Assembly: GCF_910596095.1 (NCBI RefSeq)
Contig: NC_056550.1
Location: forward strand, 5,418,501 to 5,482,500
Source: Thunnus maccoyii
Lineage: Eukaryota > Chordata > Actinopteri > Scombriformes > Scombridae
Direction of reading: 5' to 3'
DNA length: 64,000 nt
Part shown: in pieces, positions 12,157-25,094 of the stretch
How positions within the stretch are numbered: position 1 is the first letter of the stretch
How the letters are laid out: each line of letters begins with the position of its first letter
Made by a program: the position numbers and the translations under genes
The notes under the pieces: generated by a model
What the model was told of the DNA's origin: nothing
Seen by the model: only the letters and a program-made list of their open reading frames with translations
Databases searched by the model: none

Positions 12157-14328
12157 ATGGCATTGAGAGCAGCCCTGAGAAGTAAATGCGGCTTAACAGG
12201 TTTGTCTGCATGTGAAAGCAAGGGTACACTGCGGAGAGATGATTTGATATATATGCATCGTTTTTTCACCATCATTTAGACGGTATCTCTGAACATTTGC
12301 CAGCTGGTCGGCGTCTAACTGTTAGCTGAGCTGTCTGTACAGAAACTGGAACAAAGGTCGCAGCAGGACGTGTTGAACTCTGCTGGTCTCTGCTAGCTAA
12401 TTTTGCACCTATAATGTGCCTACATTATGCTGTTTTGGGGATGACTGCTCTCACAAGATATGTAGACAAGTAAATAACATTTGCAGTTCATTTGAATCAG
12501 CTACAGACTTGAGTTCCCAAATTCATTTGAGAACTCACTTGACTGTGATGAAGCTTTTAAGATCAGGATTCATTGAACTGCCGAAGGTGAAATTTTGAAC
12601 TTAAAGTTACTACAATGTGCTTTCATATTGTGTTGATTTTAGCGTCCCCTGTGGACAAAAGCAGTAGTGTTTCCCAGAATGACGACTTCATTTGCCATGA
12701 GCACCACCGCCTCGTGTCGTAAAGAACTTGATCTGGCTAGCGCGTGCATTTGTTATCTGCGAGTGAAAGAAAGATGAAGTTTATTTTTAATACTATTTTT
12801 CTTTTTTAAACCCAGCTGTTAGCAGGATGCATAGTGATGAGGTAATGTATCTGTTTGTGGCTATGTAAGATTAATAATTCAAATATGATGATGGTGATGC
12901 AAAGTAAACTTTGTTTTAGTACCATCCATACACCAAGGTTACATGTCAGGCTGCATTCACACCTAATCCGGCAATGCAGCACCTTCCCACAGGGTTGTGC
13001 GAAAGGTGTGGACGTGTTTATTTGTGCTTTGGAATGTAACCACTGTAAAACTATCAGGAAATAACGTTTTATTTCTCTGATTCACATCATTCCTTTGTTC
13101 TCGGTACACTGCCGCTCGCTCTCTCATCTACTCTCTAGCCCGCTCAACCACCGTTGCTCTCTCTCTCTCTTTTTCTCATGTTTTAAAATGAGTGGGAAAG
13201 CCGACAACAAGTCTAACTTGTGTAAAATCATTTTGTCTGATTTCACAGAGAATAGACCCGGTGGCAGGCATTAAGAATAACTGTATGAAAATAGCCAATC
13301 TTCTCGCTGATGGTCTCATTTGCTTATGTAGGTCATATGGAGGCATCATGAGACTGTTTCATAACCAGTTAAAAGTTCCTTGTAGTAAATAAAAGGAAAA
13401 AGTAAAAAATTAACCCTTACTAACTTACTGACTAACCCTTACTCCTATATATTCCTATATACAGTACTTGCAAATTTAAGGATGAAAGCTATTTATCACA
13501 TTTCTTTCCACTTAAACTCCTGTGGAGTTATGTTAAGTTATGTTTACATTGAGTGTAAAATAAATATTTTTCAAGTCTGTCAGGTCAGTTCAGGTGCTCA
13601 TATTAACATAAAAACCTGTTCATACTGACTATTAAAAGATCCCCTCCAAATGTGCTTCCAATGTAAGTGATTGGGACCAAAATCCACGGTGTGTCCACAC
13701 CGTTATTTTGTGCAAAAATGCATTTAAAAGTTGATGTGAAGCTTATATGAGGCTTCAGCAGTCTGAGTTTGTCATATCAAGTGGATATCTGCCACATTTA
13801 CAGTCTTTTTAGCATCAAATTCCCTGTTTAGCTGCGGTGGAAGTATAGTAACAAAAAGAGGGACTTTGGCACTAAAAAGATTGTAACGTTGAAAGATATC
13901 TACTTGATTTGACTAAATTGGATGGTTGAAGCTTCATATTAGTTTCAGATAAACTTTTATATACTTTTTTTTCACAGAAGGAGGACTGTTGATTTTCTAA
14001 TGGTCAGTATGAACAGCAGGAATGATTATGGTGAGGAAAAACCTGTTTCAATGCTGATTTGGGCACCTGACTGTTCTTTTAGGATAGCCTTGAAAAATTA
14101 TGAACCCGTCCTTTAAGATCCAACAAGTGTGCTTTAGACCTTTCCCTTCCCATTAAACCTTTGCAAAGCCAATCTTTTAAAAAGCATTTTAAATCCTGCA
14201 TTGTTTTCACATACAAATTACTGCTGGAGAAATGACGGATTTTACACCAATATAATTTTTTCATTTTTTATTACATGTATGATGTATAAATGTAATGATT
14301 TAATAGTTGTAATGATATATAGCTCCTA

Positions 14329-14387
<59 letters not shown>

Positions 14388-17127
14388 ACGTGTGCACGTG
14401 TGCGTGTGTGTGCGCGCGCGGGTCGCAGGTCGTCTTTCCCAGCTGTCTTCCTGCAGCAGTCATGGCAGGGTGTGTGTTGCTCAGCGGAGGAACAACTCTA
14501 CCTCACCCAAAATCAAAGTGGATTTTGACCAAAGCACAGGTAAGCAAATACACCTTGTGTGGTCTGAGGGAGCTTGAAGGTTTTTGTCTTCCCTTCAGCA
14601 ATATGTGTATGAGGTGAAAAAAACAACATTTGAAAGTGTACTCAGTGTTTCCCCATAATAGAACAGGCCTTGTGGGCCACCAGGCCAAAAAAAAAATTTT
14701 TGATTACCTGACATTTGTCAGGTAAAAAGGCAAAGTAGAACTTCTGACATGTCTCTTGCTGTACTGATGGAGTTAGTGCTGGGGAAATGGACATCATACT
14801 AAATTTATAAAAATATTAGGTCAACATGGAGGAAGTTTTGATTACACAATGAAGCTCAAACATCCAAGTGAAGGAACAACAGCCTCTTAAATTTGAGAAC
14901 TGGCAGCTTTTCCTTGGTCTAAAATGATTGTCGATGGACCATCTTTGGGTTTTAGACTGTTGGTTTGACAAAACAAGACATCTTATAACATCACCTTAGC
15001 TTGTAGGAAATTGAAATGGAAATGTTGCACAGTTTTCAGATATATTATAAACGAAGTGATTCATTGAGGTAAACATCTTCAAATTAGCCAGTGATGAAAA
15101 TGATCATTACTTGCAGCCCCAGATACACAGTACCAGTCATAAATGTGGACATACCTTCTGACAGGTACTGTAAGTGTAATGATTGAGTTAGCACATCCGA
15201 ACACATGCAAGATTGAAGTTTTTATTCTCTCCCTCTGCTTACTTTCCTTTTTACTCTTTCATGTCACTTCTTTTCCTTTTGAGATGAATCTTTAGGAAAG
15301 GCGCGTCAGTGAATTCAGGTAAAAGATCAGCCTCTCTCTCTCTTTCTGTAGGTGTGGCGGTGATGCGTATGCAGAGTCCGCCAGTCAACAGCCTCAGTTT
15401 AGATTTCCTCACAGAATTGTGCATCAACCTGGAGAAGCTGGAGATGGATAAGAGCTGCCGAGGCCTCATCATCACCTCGGTACAGTAGCACCTCATTGTT
15501 TGCAGTCACTGCTGGAGTGTGTGAACATTTTTTAATATCGCAATACAAATTGACAGTTGTGTGTGTGTGCGTGCATTGCTGTGATCAGAGTCAACCCAAG
15601 GTGTTCTCAGCTGGACTGGACATCATGGAGATGTACGGGAAGAGTCCAGAGCGCTGTGGAGAGTTCTGGAAAGCCGTTCAGGAGATGTGGCTGAAACTCT
15701 ACAGCTCCAACATGATCACTATAGCTGCAATCAACGTACGTATGAAACAAAACCCAGGGTATTATTTTGTCTATGTATCATGCAAGAAGTCATCAGTTTT
15801 TACATTTCCAGCTGTAGCGCCAACATTTTGATTAGAACAAACACAAGACATGGTAGTTTGTCGACCCCTCCACAGGGTTCCAGTCCTGCAGGCGGCTGTC
15901 TGATGTCTCTGACATGTGACTACAGGATAATGGCAGACAACCCGCGTTACAGCATCGGCCTTAATGAGACGCAGCTCGGCATCGTGGCACCGTTTTGGTA
16001 AGGAATTAGGAGAATGGCAATGGCCATGACAGTTGTGGCGGTGATGTTTATGACGATAGTATTGGTCATGCCTGGCACTGTTTAACCTGTTGTAACACTG
16101 AAGTGAACACTGGCGCTGTCTGCAGGTTTAAGGACACCATGGTTAATACAGTGGGCCACCGGACCACAGAGATGGCCCTGGAACTGGGGCTGCTCTACAG
16201 CTCCTCAGAGGCCCTGAAGATAGGCCTGGTGGACCAACTGGTCCCAGAAGACCAGGTCCTGACCACAGCCACACAGACCATGACCAAGTGGCTGGCCATT
16301 CCAGGTATATAGCAGATAAGTAGGAGGGCAGGCCACAATTAGAAACTCTAAATTGCCAGTAGATGCACTACTTATTTTCTTTGTTCAACATTTTTATCAG
16401 GACTCACCCTGTAATGTTGAAATATCATATATATTGGTGTAATATTATGTTGATTGTAAATTTTGTTTATACTGACCTCCAGTGGTTGAAGGTATCCCCT
16501 TGCTGTTAAGATGTAGAAATGTACTCCTGGGTGTGTCAGTACACTGTGCCTTCACTGTTGGATGTGGTTACAAGTTTTTGTGTTTTTTAACACTAGTGCC
16601 ATACAAAATGAAAAGTGCCATACAAATAAAGGTGGTTGCTATGATGATTATTACTGTTATCCATCAGTGACATTAGGTGTGGTCAGAGGTGCAAAAGACT
16701 TAACATAAAAAATACAGCTTTGTTCCAGTAAAAGAAAAAAGTGAAGATAAGAGAATCAAAAGGAACCCCTGACACACATGTATATATCACTGTTCTATTT
16801 CATTTCAATTCAGACAAATATTGATTAATAAAATATGAATAATTATTTTACTGAGCCATGTAGCGGAGACTCATCCAGAATTATTTTTAAGGCCACTGTA
16901 GGTCCCTGGACTCCACTGTTGAAATTGGTGAGCTAACTGTTCATCTTTTCACTTTTACAGACCACGCCAGACAGATCACCAAGTCCATGATGAGGAAGCC
17001 AACCATCGACAAGCTAACGTCCAACAGAGAGGCTGACATCCAAAACTTTGTCAGTTTCATCACCAAAGACTCCATTCAGAAATCACTTCGTATGTATCTG
17101 GAGATGCTTAAAAAGAGAAAAAGCTAG
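12157..17127 (+). CDS. eci1: Enoyl-CoA delta isomerase 1, mitochondrial
   Basis: Seven coding exons: 12157-12199, 14429-14539, 15352-15479, 15589-15735, 15876-15997, 16126-16304 and 16961-17127. All introns are GT-AG and phases close exactly, giving 298 residues (human ECI1 is about 300). The enzyme shifts cis-3 or trans-3 double bonds of enoyl-CoA to trans-2 during beta-oxidation of unsaturated fatty acids in the matrix. The first about 50 residues are Arg/Ser-rich with almost no acid, like a mitochondrial presequence. The crotonase core follows: PPVNSLSL, VFSAGLD (residues 99-105) and SSPAGGCL (145-152) as oxyanion-hole loops, and LNETQLGI with the family's catalytic Glu at 174. The C-terminal helix NFVSFI(T)KDSIQKSL is typical. 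The ATG lies 40 bp downstream of a consensus CRE. Exon 2 is the least certain: its acceptor follows a long GT tract, though the phase fits and the downstream KIKVDFDQSTG matches the family. Confidence 0.96.
13575..14117. repeat. Second copy of repeat E inside eci1 intron 1
   Basis: It shares long near-identical stretches with 1070-1754, for example the runs around TCAAGTGGATATCTGCCACA and GAAAGATATCTACTTGATTTG. Its left end is shortened, and its right end GAACCCGTCCTTTAAG is kept. Confidence 0.7.
14331..14421. repeat. (TG)n/(CG)n microsatellite abutting eci1 exon 2
   Basis: Around 25 uninterrupted TG units, then a mixed TG/CG/CA stretch ending in GTGCGCGCGCG, only a few bases before the predicted acceptor at 14427-14428. 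Translation of this tract creates false Cys-Val open frames. Confidence 0.9.
16470..16575 (+). repeat. Repeat F, with an inverted copy at 19980-20085
   Basis: TGACCTCCAGTGGTTG ... CACTGTTGGATGTGGTTACAAG is matched in reverse by CTTGTAACCACATCCAACAGTG ... ACTGGAGGTCA at about 19980-20085. One copy lies in eci1 intron 6, the other in dnase1 intron 7, so the two genes share an inverted pair 3.5 kb apart. Confidence 0.6.
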
Positions 17128-18012
17128 ATGAAACGTGTAAAATGAGATATACACACACTAGACTGTGTGAAAAGTTAGTTGAAAACACACTTGCCTTCAG
17201 AATCATGTGCTCAGTAAGATCCTCAAAGACAGTTCTCTGCAGTTCCTCTTCATAACAATTTTCAACCATTGATGAATCATTTTCAGTAATCCTGTGTGAT
17301 GAAACTAACTTGGGGAAAACACTCAGGACTGATGGCAATGATTCAATGACAAATAGTATTTTTCTATTTTACTTTCCAAGTACTTTAGTTAAAAATTAAC
17401 ACCAAGAATTTTTTTTTTCAATCTTTCACATAAGCTAATGTTACATTTGGGATGATTATAGATGTTTTGTTCTTGTTTCTTTCCCCAAAAATCAATATTT
17501 AGTGTCATAGAGAAGTACATTATTTGCAATTCAGTTAGGAGTTTTGAATATAGAAATGAGGGCCACATATATGCATATACACTGCAATACACACTGCATT
17601 GTGTATTGCAGTGTAGAGCTAGATAGCACTACTATTATAGTAAAGTATTAAAAAAAAAAAAAGAAAAGACACCCTCCATACTCCTTAAATGACAAGTATC
17701 ACTCTTACTACAGCCACACATACACCACTTGTGGGGAAATACAGGTGACAAGTGTGCCATGCCTTGTTATGACTTCTACATTATGATTGGACAGCCATGT
17801 GTGGGGGCGGGGTTTAGCAAATGGTCAGTTATTTTCACAGAGGCAACAGATCCTCACCATTTAAGTGCCTAGCCTTACTGTACCCTTAAGAGACATAACA
17901 ACTAATGAAAGTAAGCTTGAGAGCATTTGAATAGCCCACTGTGGGCAAAGCCTTTGTCATCTTTTGAACAGATTTGTGTGTACTTACTTTTTCTGACTGC
18001 CTGGAATTTCTG

Positions 18013-18018
18013 AATAAA
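18013..18018 (+). terminator. eci1: Candidate polyadenylation signal of eci1
   Basis: AATAAA followed within 20-40 nt by a GT-rich stretch (tgtggtccgtggatttgttgatgtg). It lies about 890 nt after the eci1 stop codon, which would give a medium-length 3' UTR. Confidence 0.45.
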
Positions 18019-18689
18019 TGGGTGAATTCATGTGGTCCGTGGATTTGTTGATGTGATTAAAGGGTGAATTGAAGGGTCAAAATCTCATTGTTCCTTAATT
18101 TTTGCCAGCATGTCAGAGGTATTAAAACATTCTCGTCCTCTCAGCCACATTGAGAAAATACAGTCTCACTTTTGGACTCAGTTATTCTTAAACATGTTGG
18201 TTCAGAGCCAACAGAGAGTCTCACTGCTACTCTGGTATCATGACATGCAGATAACTTCATTTTGATGTGTCAACAGATGAAACCTACACCATCACTCTAA
18301 TACAGTAAGGTTAAATGGACTCTTGTTTGTGCTGCTCAAAACACTGAAAAATAACAACAGCAGAGAGTCCGTTCAGAAACATTGTCTCATAAGAAATTGG
18401 TTTCCAAAGGTAAAATGATCTCCCACAAGTCATGTGCCTTGAGGCTTTCACATGCCTGTCCAAGCAAGTTTACTGAGTAACCTGATAAAACTCAGAACCC
18501 CCCAAAATCTAGGACATGCATAGTTGAAAAGACCATGGTGGAAATATTATTGTATTTATTTGTGGAGAGATGGAGAGACAGGGAATTAAGGGAAGAAAGA
18601 TGCAACAATGGCCCACATCCACACCCCACATGGTGGAAATATGTGGGTAGTGTACAGCATATTAAAGGTTGTTTATCATTTTCAGCTTG

Positions 18690-19115
18690 CAGCATGGCTG
18701 TAGGGATGGCAGTGTCAGTCCACCACTGTGGTCCAGGTGGAAATATCTCAACAACTATTGGATAGATTGTGTTGAAATTTTGTGCAGACATTTATAACAC
18801 CCAAAGGATGAAGGCTCCATTATTTGTTATTTCACAAAAAAGCCTCCATTATTTGTTATCTCAAACAATGGCCTTTGGTGACTTCTCCTCTAGCACCACC
18901 ATGAGGTTGATCTTCATGGGGTTTTTTTGTGAAATACCAAATAATGGATGGATGGCTGTGGAATTTGGTACATGCATTCATGTCACCCTCAGGAGGAATT
19001 GTAATAACTTTGCTGATCCCTTGGCTTTTCATGTGGTGCCATCATAAGGTCAATTTTTTATCGGCTTGAATCTTCAACTCATGACCAAAATACCAGCAAA
19101 ATTAATGACATTACA
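18690..19115 (+). repeat. Repeat A copy between eci1 and dnase1
   Basis: Shows two related modules in tandem, each with a variant of the 'acaactattggat' / 'aaatttggtaca' motif pair. Open frames read across it are not genes. Confidence 0.65.
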
Positions 19116-19375
19116 TTATTGCCAAAACTAAATTAGATATTACTGAATAATTACATCTTAGACTTGTTGCCCTTAAATCCAAATGGGCTGGCTTATGAGT
19201 ACTAACTGATGATCACCGACTCTGGTGATTATGAACCAAGCACATACAGTGTAGTTGTAGTATGGGTCCACTTGTAGTTGTAATTGCCCAGCTGTACAGA
19301 TGATAATTCCTTGTTCCCCGCTGTGTTTTTTTATGTTTATATTCAAACAATGCAGTGACATAATTTGGCAGATGT

Positions 19376-19381
19376 TTTATT
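19376..19381 (-). terminator. dnase1: Candidate polyadenylation signal of dnase1
   Basis: AATAAA on the minus strand, about 100 nt after the dnase1 stop codon. This is a normal distance for a compact 3' UTR. Confidence 0.5.
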
Positions 19382-19479
19382 TTGGTCTTGTAATTCACTC
19401 CTAGTGAATAATCATTGTTCCGATTCAGCCTGGAGGCTTGTGGAAAGACTGTGGAATTCATGATTCAGGCAGTAGGAGC

Positions 19480-22400
19480 TTAGCCAAGCAGTTTCACCTC
19501 CACAGGGTAATGGTCACTGACAGCGAGTGCCTGAGAGAGACACAGAGAAAACATTGTTTTCTTCTGGCACAGTTGATTATAGGTGTTTTCCTTGTACAAT
19601 GTGTTTTTCATCATGTACTGTAAAACCTTAACATACCAACAAACTATGTTTGCTCCAGCATCACTGCAGGTATACTAAGGTATACTGATGGTTTTGCTTG
19701 TTTTAGCCCATTACTGTAACTACAAATCATGAAAAACTATAGTATCACTGTTGCTCATTTACCAAAGCATACATTTTTTTAGATATGAGACTTGAAAAGG
19801 ACTGAATCTTGCTTGCTTAAGTATGTTTCAGAAAGAAATAGAAATATTTTTAAAATATATGTGATTAATTAGTTAATTGGCTGAAATATAAATGACCACC
19901 AGTATGGTTCTTAAGGAGTAACTTCACACCAAGCTGGGAAGCAACATTTCACAGACGCTGTCTTGTTCAGTCTGTTGCACTTGTAACCACATCCAACAGT
20001 GATGTCAGGGTGCACTGACCACACCCTGAGTACACTTCTACATCACTGCTGCAAGGTGACAACATCAAATACTGGAGGTCAAGCAAAAAAAGATATTCAG
20101 TCTGTGTTTAGTTACTCTTTAAAGCCTTCTTTAACCTTACAGTTGAAATTAATTGTAAAGTAGACAAGGATTAAAGCTAGAGTTGTTTTTACCAGACTGT
20201 GACTGAGTTTTAAGTCCGTCATGTAGTTGTAGACCTTAGCACTGCCGTGTGCCACTCCCTTCATCATGTCAGTAGTCACTACAATCCTGCAAACACAGGA
20301 AGAGGGGTGGAATTAAAACGGACATAACATGCCTTTTGTGATTTTCTTATGTCGTATATCTATGCTAAACATAGTTAAAGTTCCAAAACATGATGTGAGC
20401 ATATGTAAAAATGCTCCCTGGATGTCAAAGGCCCAGGCTTCAGCCTGCTCTGAACGCCTTATTTGCAAAGTTACCTCTTCTTCCAACTGATGTCAAATTG
20501 TTGTCACATTCCCACAAACGGCCGTCCGTGTTGTCCACTCTCAGATTTCAACTCGAACATGTACAGATGTATTTGAGAAATTGATATTTCAAGTAAAGAA
20601 GGAGAAAAAGAAGTGAAATCCTACAACTTCTGATTGTTTCAGCAGTCGGAGGAAGCTTCATGAAGGAGCTACAACAGCCTGTTTCAGACAGTGGCTGAAC
20701 TGAGTGGCTGCATAAAGGGTCAATATAAGATAAATAAGGAGTTTTCTGAACTGTAAATCATGCAAAGATATTCTAGTAGGGCCCCAGAATAAAAATACAG
20801 ACCTGGAAATGTGCACAGTATGTCCCTTTTATGAGTCTGTGTGCGTTTGTGTTTGTGCAAGCAAGTGCCTGTGTGTGTCTACCTGTCGTAAGGGCAGTGA
20901 GTGTTTTGTGACACTGTAGAGTCGACTTCATCAGTAATCAGCCAGTGGAAACTCTTGTCAGTGTAGAGGCGGATCTTCTGCCAGTCGGAGCCCATAACAT
21001 AATTGCAGCCTGCGTTGAAGTCACCCAGCAGCATGATGTCCTGCGGGGAGAGTGTGAAGGTTCAATCACTGTCACCCCCAGACTCAGACTAATTAATTAT
21101 CCTTTGTGCTCCACCTTTTGCTCACGTAGTTCCACTGAACCATAATTGAATTTGTGTGTGTGTGTGTGTTGAAGTGTGTATTCACATTAGTATTCCAGCG
21201 AGTGCGGACATCAGTCACCACATCATAGAGCGCATTCACTTCCTTCACAGCAGAGTCTGGAGAGGTGTGCTGGGGGATCAAAACAAAGTCCCTCACAGCT
21301 AGAAAACAAGAGAGAGAGAGGAGTGAGTGAATGAATGAAAAGAGGGATGTTTGATGAAGGAGAGACAAGTTGAACCAAAGTGAAATAACAGTGAGTTTAA
21401 TTTGGAAGGAGAAAGTTAACAACACTATTTGTATGACATAAGTCTTAATGGTGTATTCTTTTAGTATTAAACTAAATCAAGTAATGTGGGTTTAAAAATC
21501 TACATCACTTGTGTCTGATGGTGAAAAAGCAATACTCTCTGTGCTTCTCACACTCTTTCAGAGCCTACCGGTATATTTGGAGGAGAACATGACAACAAAG
21601 GGCTCTCTGTTGAAGATGTCTGTCCCACAGGGCTCACAGCCGTCATCATAAGTGTAGTTTTTAGCCACAGATACGGTCTGCTCCCTGGAAAGAAAAAATA
21701 CTAATTAACCACATCTCTTTTACAGTGTTGTTGTGCTCTTTTTCTGTGTGAGGAGTTGCTCTTTAGGACAGATTTACTGTACTTCTTGCTTCATGCTTCT
21801 TCCCTGTAAAACTTTACTTTTGAAGAAGTTTTCTAATAGTGAGTGAGGTCCAGTCTATCTCATACTCAGATATTCACAGCATTACTTGTGCATTTTCTAA
21901 AAGTCATTTGCACCACACTTGATGAATTGAATTATATTAGTCCAATGCCCTCATGTGGCCACTGAAGGGTGGGTGTCATACAGACCCCATACATATCATA
22001 CTACAGGTATAACATAACATATAACACATGTAACATATAATTACTATAGATTTACTTTAATACTAATAAAGCCTGAACACAATGCATTGTGTGCATTTGA
22101 CACAAAACTATACAGTATTCTGTGCACAAAATACACTTAAATTTGCAAGCATTTGGCACCCAATAATGCAATTTAATCACACAAAATGCTCACCAAATGT
22201 AACAGTGCATTTGCTGGGACAGCATGTGAAACACAGTCACCCATATTTATCTAAAACCCCTTAAATCTGAACCTTTGGTTTTCTGCCCTTGCTCATCATA
22301 AGGTCAGATACAAAGACACTGTGCAGAATTAAATAAAAATCATTTAATAAAATATTTCTGTTTTGTTCCCTAATGAAAAGTATCAACAGAGGATTTCTAC

Positions 22401-23810
22401 ATGAGGTAGTCTATCGTTATAATGATTTTGTTTGTGCAAAGTCATTAAAACAGTATAACAGCAAAACAGTCTCTGTGTACCTGTAGAGGAAGAGATATCT
22501 CTCCTTGTAGGAGCTGCGACCCAGAGGCTCACTGACGATGTGCTTGTACCTGAACTTAGGAGAACCTCTGGGAAAACACACATACACACACACATAGATG
22601 AAGAGCTTCATTATGTTTATCTTATATGATAATGTGAGTTTATGGTCTTTACATGTTTCTACAAACTTCCTGGAGAAGGTCAGAATATTTAGGCCTTCCA
22701 CCTGTGTGTAATAATACAGTGTACACTCTACAGAATATAAGGAGTGTGGTTATCCTTATCCTAACTTGTTGACATGCTCCATGAGTTTTTTGGTTGCTGA
22801 CAGATCACTGTCTCTGACTTCCTGGATCAGAATGATGTCATAGCGGTGGACAATCTGCAACAGATGCAAAAACACACAAAATCACATTTTCATGGCCTAA
22901 ACTTGCTACAGGGCAATTTCTAGTGAAGTTAATTATAGTATGATTCTATGGACGCTGTTTTCTAGTATAATTATATTGTCAAAGTGTTTGTTATTGTTTT
23001 TGGGGGTGTAAAGGGGCACTCTGCCAATTTTACCCATAAAGGCCAGTAGAGATAGTGAGGAGTACTACTCAGCCTGTGAAAACAGTTCTATAATCTTTTA
23101 TTGTGGCTCTGACGGAGCTTGCTAATGTCTGTGAAAATAACTCTGCCGATGTCATAGTGATGTCATCAGGGTTATCTGAGCTTGGGCAATACAAATTCAG
23201 AACAGAAACCCTGTGTTACAAACTGGAGACAATTTGAAAGCCACTGGCCTTCACCATATAGGAAGGATGGAAGAAAAGATGCAATTGGTTGCATTATGGG
23301 AAATGTAGGATTTAGTGCATTTTTTTTATTTTGGTCTTTTTTTTTTATCTGACACTTGTTATTCTCCCAACTTTATTACATTTTTGGAGTAGCCCTGTAA
23401 TTTCCAAGTCCCTCTAAACAAGACAGTATTCTAACTCAATCAATGGCATGGTTGTGCTACCACCATGTTACAGTGGAAGGTAGGCCAAATGAAATGCTGT
23501 GCAATTGTGCATGTTTGTGACAGACACAGTGAACAATGCAAAACCGTGTGGTATTTAAATTATTCACCACCCTTCAAAATGTATTGTGTTTATATTTGTA
23601 AAGGGGTGGTGAAATATAAATAAAGAGGGAAAGAATACTGGTTGTAGAATGCTAAACAGTGGCATTTCAGACCGTGCTGATGATGTTCATCAGAGTCGTG
23701 TTGGAGGATTTCTTGTCCCCAAATGACTTAATGTTGAAGGCTCCCAGCAGCAGAGAGGTAGAGACGTGCAGTAGGGCCAGAAAGAGACCCAAAGTACACA
23801 CCAAACGCAT
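19480..23810 (-). CDS. dnase1: Deoxyribonuclease I (secreted endonuclease)
   Basis: Eight coding exons on the minus strand: 23810-23673, 22854-22766, 22567-22481, 21684-21569, 21298-21186, 21040-20883, 20286-20193 and 19530-19480. All introns are GT-AG with matching phases, giving 281 residues (human 282). DNase I cuts double-stranded DNA outside cells using divalent metal ions. The N-terminus is a hydrophobic signal peptide running into [10 protein letters not shown]. Active-site motifs are all present: QEVRD (Glu58), PQHTSP (His154), GDFNAGC (Asp188, Asn190) and VSDHYPVEV (Asp271, His272). The DDGCEPCG pair (Cys121, Cys124) and Cys193 with the Cys of NTHC match the family disulphides. SNTT near residue 37 is a possible glycosylation site. 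The last exon is only 51 nt and was found from the SDHYPVEV motif. A tttttttgttgttggcacag acceptor one base before the ATG implies an upstream non-coding exon. Confidence 0.96.
20325..20832. repeat. Repeat D element in dnase1 intron 6
   Basis: It begins GGACATAACATGCCTTTTG and ends GCACAGTATGTCCCTTT, so the ends are short inverted repeats. It fills the intron between the exons at 20883 and 20286. Resembles a non-autonomous DNA transposon common in spiny-rayed fish; no family name assigned. Confidence 0.55.
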
Positions 23811-23857
23811 CCTGTGCCAACAACAAAAAAATAAATTAAAAATAAAAAGTCTAAATT

Positions 23858-24063
<206 letters not shown>

Positions 24064-24861
24064 GGGTGTAGAGCAGGCATCATTGTTATAGCAGTTTATG
24101 TTCATAATCCAAAATCTTGATTGTGATACATTTACATTATAATGGAAATAATAGAAATGCTTTTGGTGGTGATCAGGTCAGCATGTAATAGATTCCAGAA
24201 AATTAATGCAGTTGAATGTGCAGTCATATGTCACATGACCCTGACAGCCTCCTCTTAGGCTTACTGTGGGAATGAGAGACAGACATAACACCTGCACCTC
24301 TGGACACGTGACATAAGTCCAGAACTTACTGTTTGATGTCCTGCAGAGGAATGATTGTTGTTGTAAAGCTAGGCATTAAATATTACTCCAGTAGGAGAAT
24401 ATATTATCCTGTTACCCTGGTTACACTGTCCTATTGGAGCTGGCATGTAAGTGACTCTTGGGCAAAGGTTATAAAAATATGGAAATTAAGATCAGCAGTT
24501 GTAGTGTGGTGATTATTGGTTATTCATATACTGTTGTGTGTTACATTTTGTCAGCCAGAAAAAACAAATCCTGCATTACTGCTACATACATTTTCGTCTT
24601 TAAAGAAACATAGCATGAAAATAAAAGCAGACCCAGTCATGCTGGATTACAATTACTGTGTATACTGTTACAAAGCCTGCTAGAACTGTAATTCTCAACA
24701 ACAACAAACTGGTTTGTAGCATTGCTGTGCTGAATGTTTCATCCATAGTAACTGTAACAAAAAGTCAACACACTTATCTTTACTCAAAATATAAGCTTTG
24801 TTCGGCTCAGCTTGCGTCTGCTGTTTTTGCAGTAAAAAAAGATTCAGAGGCTCATAGCTAC

Positions 24862-24990
24862 CTGCTTCTGTAAGTCTGTGTGTGGAGGGAAAAGGAACAC
24901 AAAGGCTTTGTTGTGTGAATCCCTGGAGGCTCCACTACAACTTCTGAGCAGAACTACTGATAGCGTCTCTTGTGAGGTTTTTATTTACCT
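24862..24990 (-). promoter_or_regulatory. dnase1: Possible dnase1 5' UTR exon and TATA-like box
   Basis: On the minus strand an AATAAAAA TATA-like run (about 24977-24986) is followed by about 100 nt ending in a donor-like cagaagcag/gtagct (junction at 24862/24861). dnase1 needs an upstream non-coding exon because an acceptor abuts its ATG. This is the nearest plausible one I see, about 1 kb upstream across the AC/AT array. Confidence 0.3.
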
Positions 24991-25094
24991 GCAGGTGCAT
25001 GTGACTGGATCATGCTGGGGAGGAGTCAAGAGAGGAGGGGTGTTCTGGATGTGGTACGGGGCTTACAGGTGGTTGGTCGGTGCCCCGCTTTGAC

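Noticed and set aside
14201-14617. Cys-Val repeat frames
   Set aside because: Translation of the TG microsatellite; only the part from 14429 in the frame giving KIKVDFDQSTG is eci1 exon 2.
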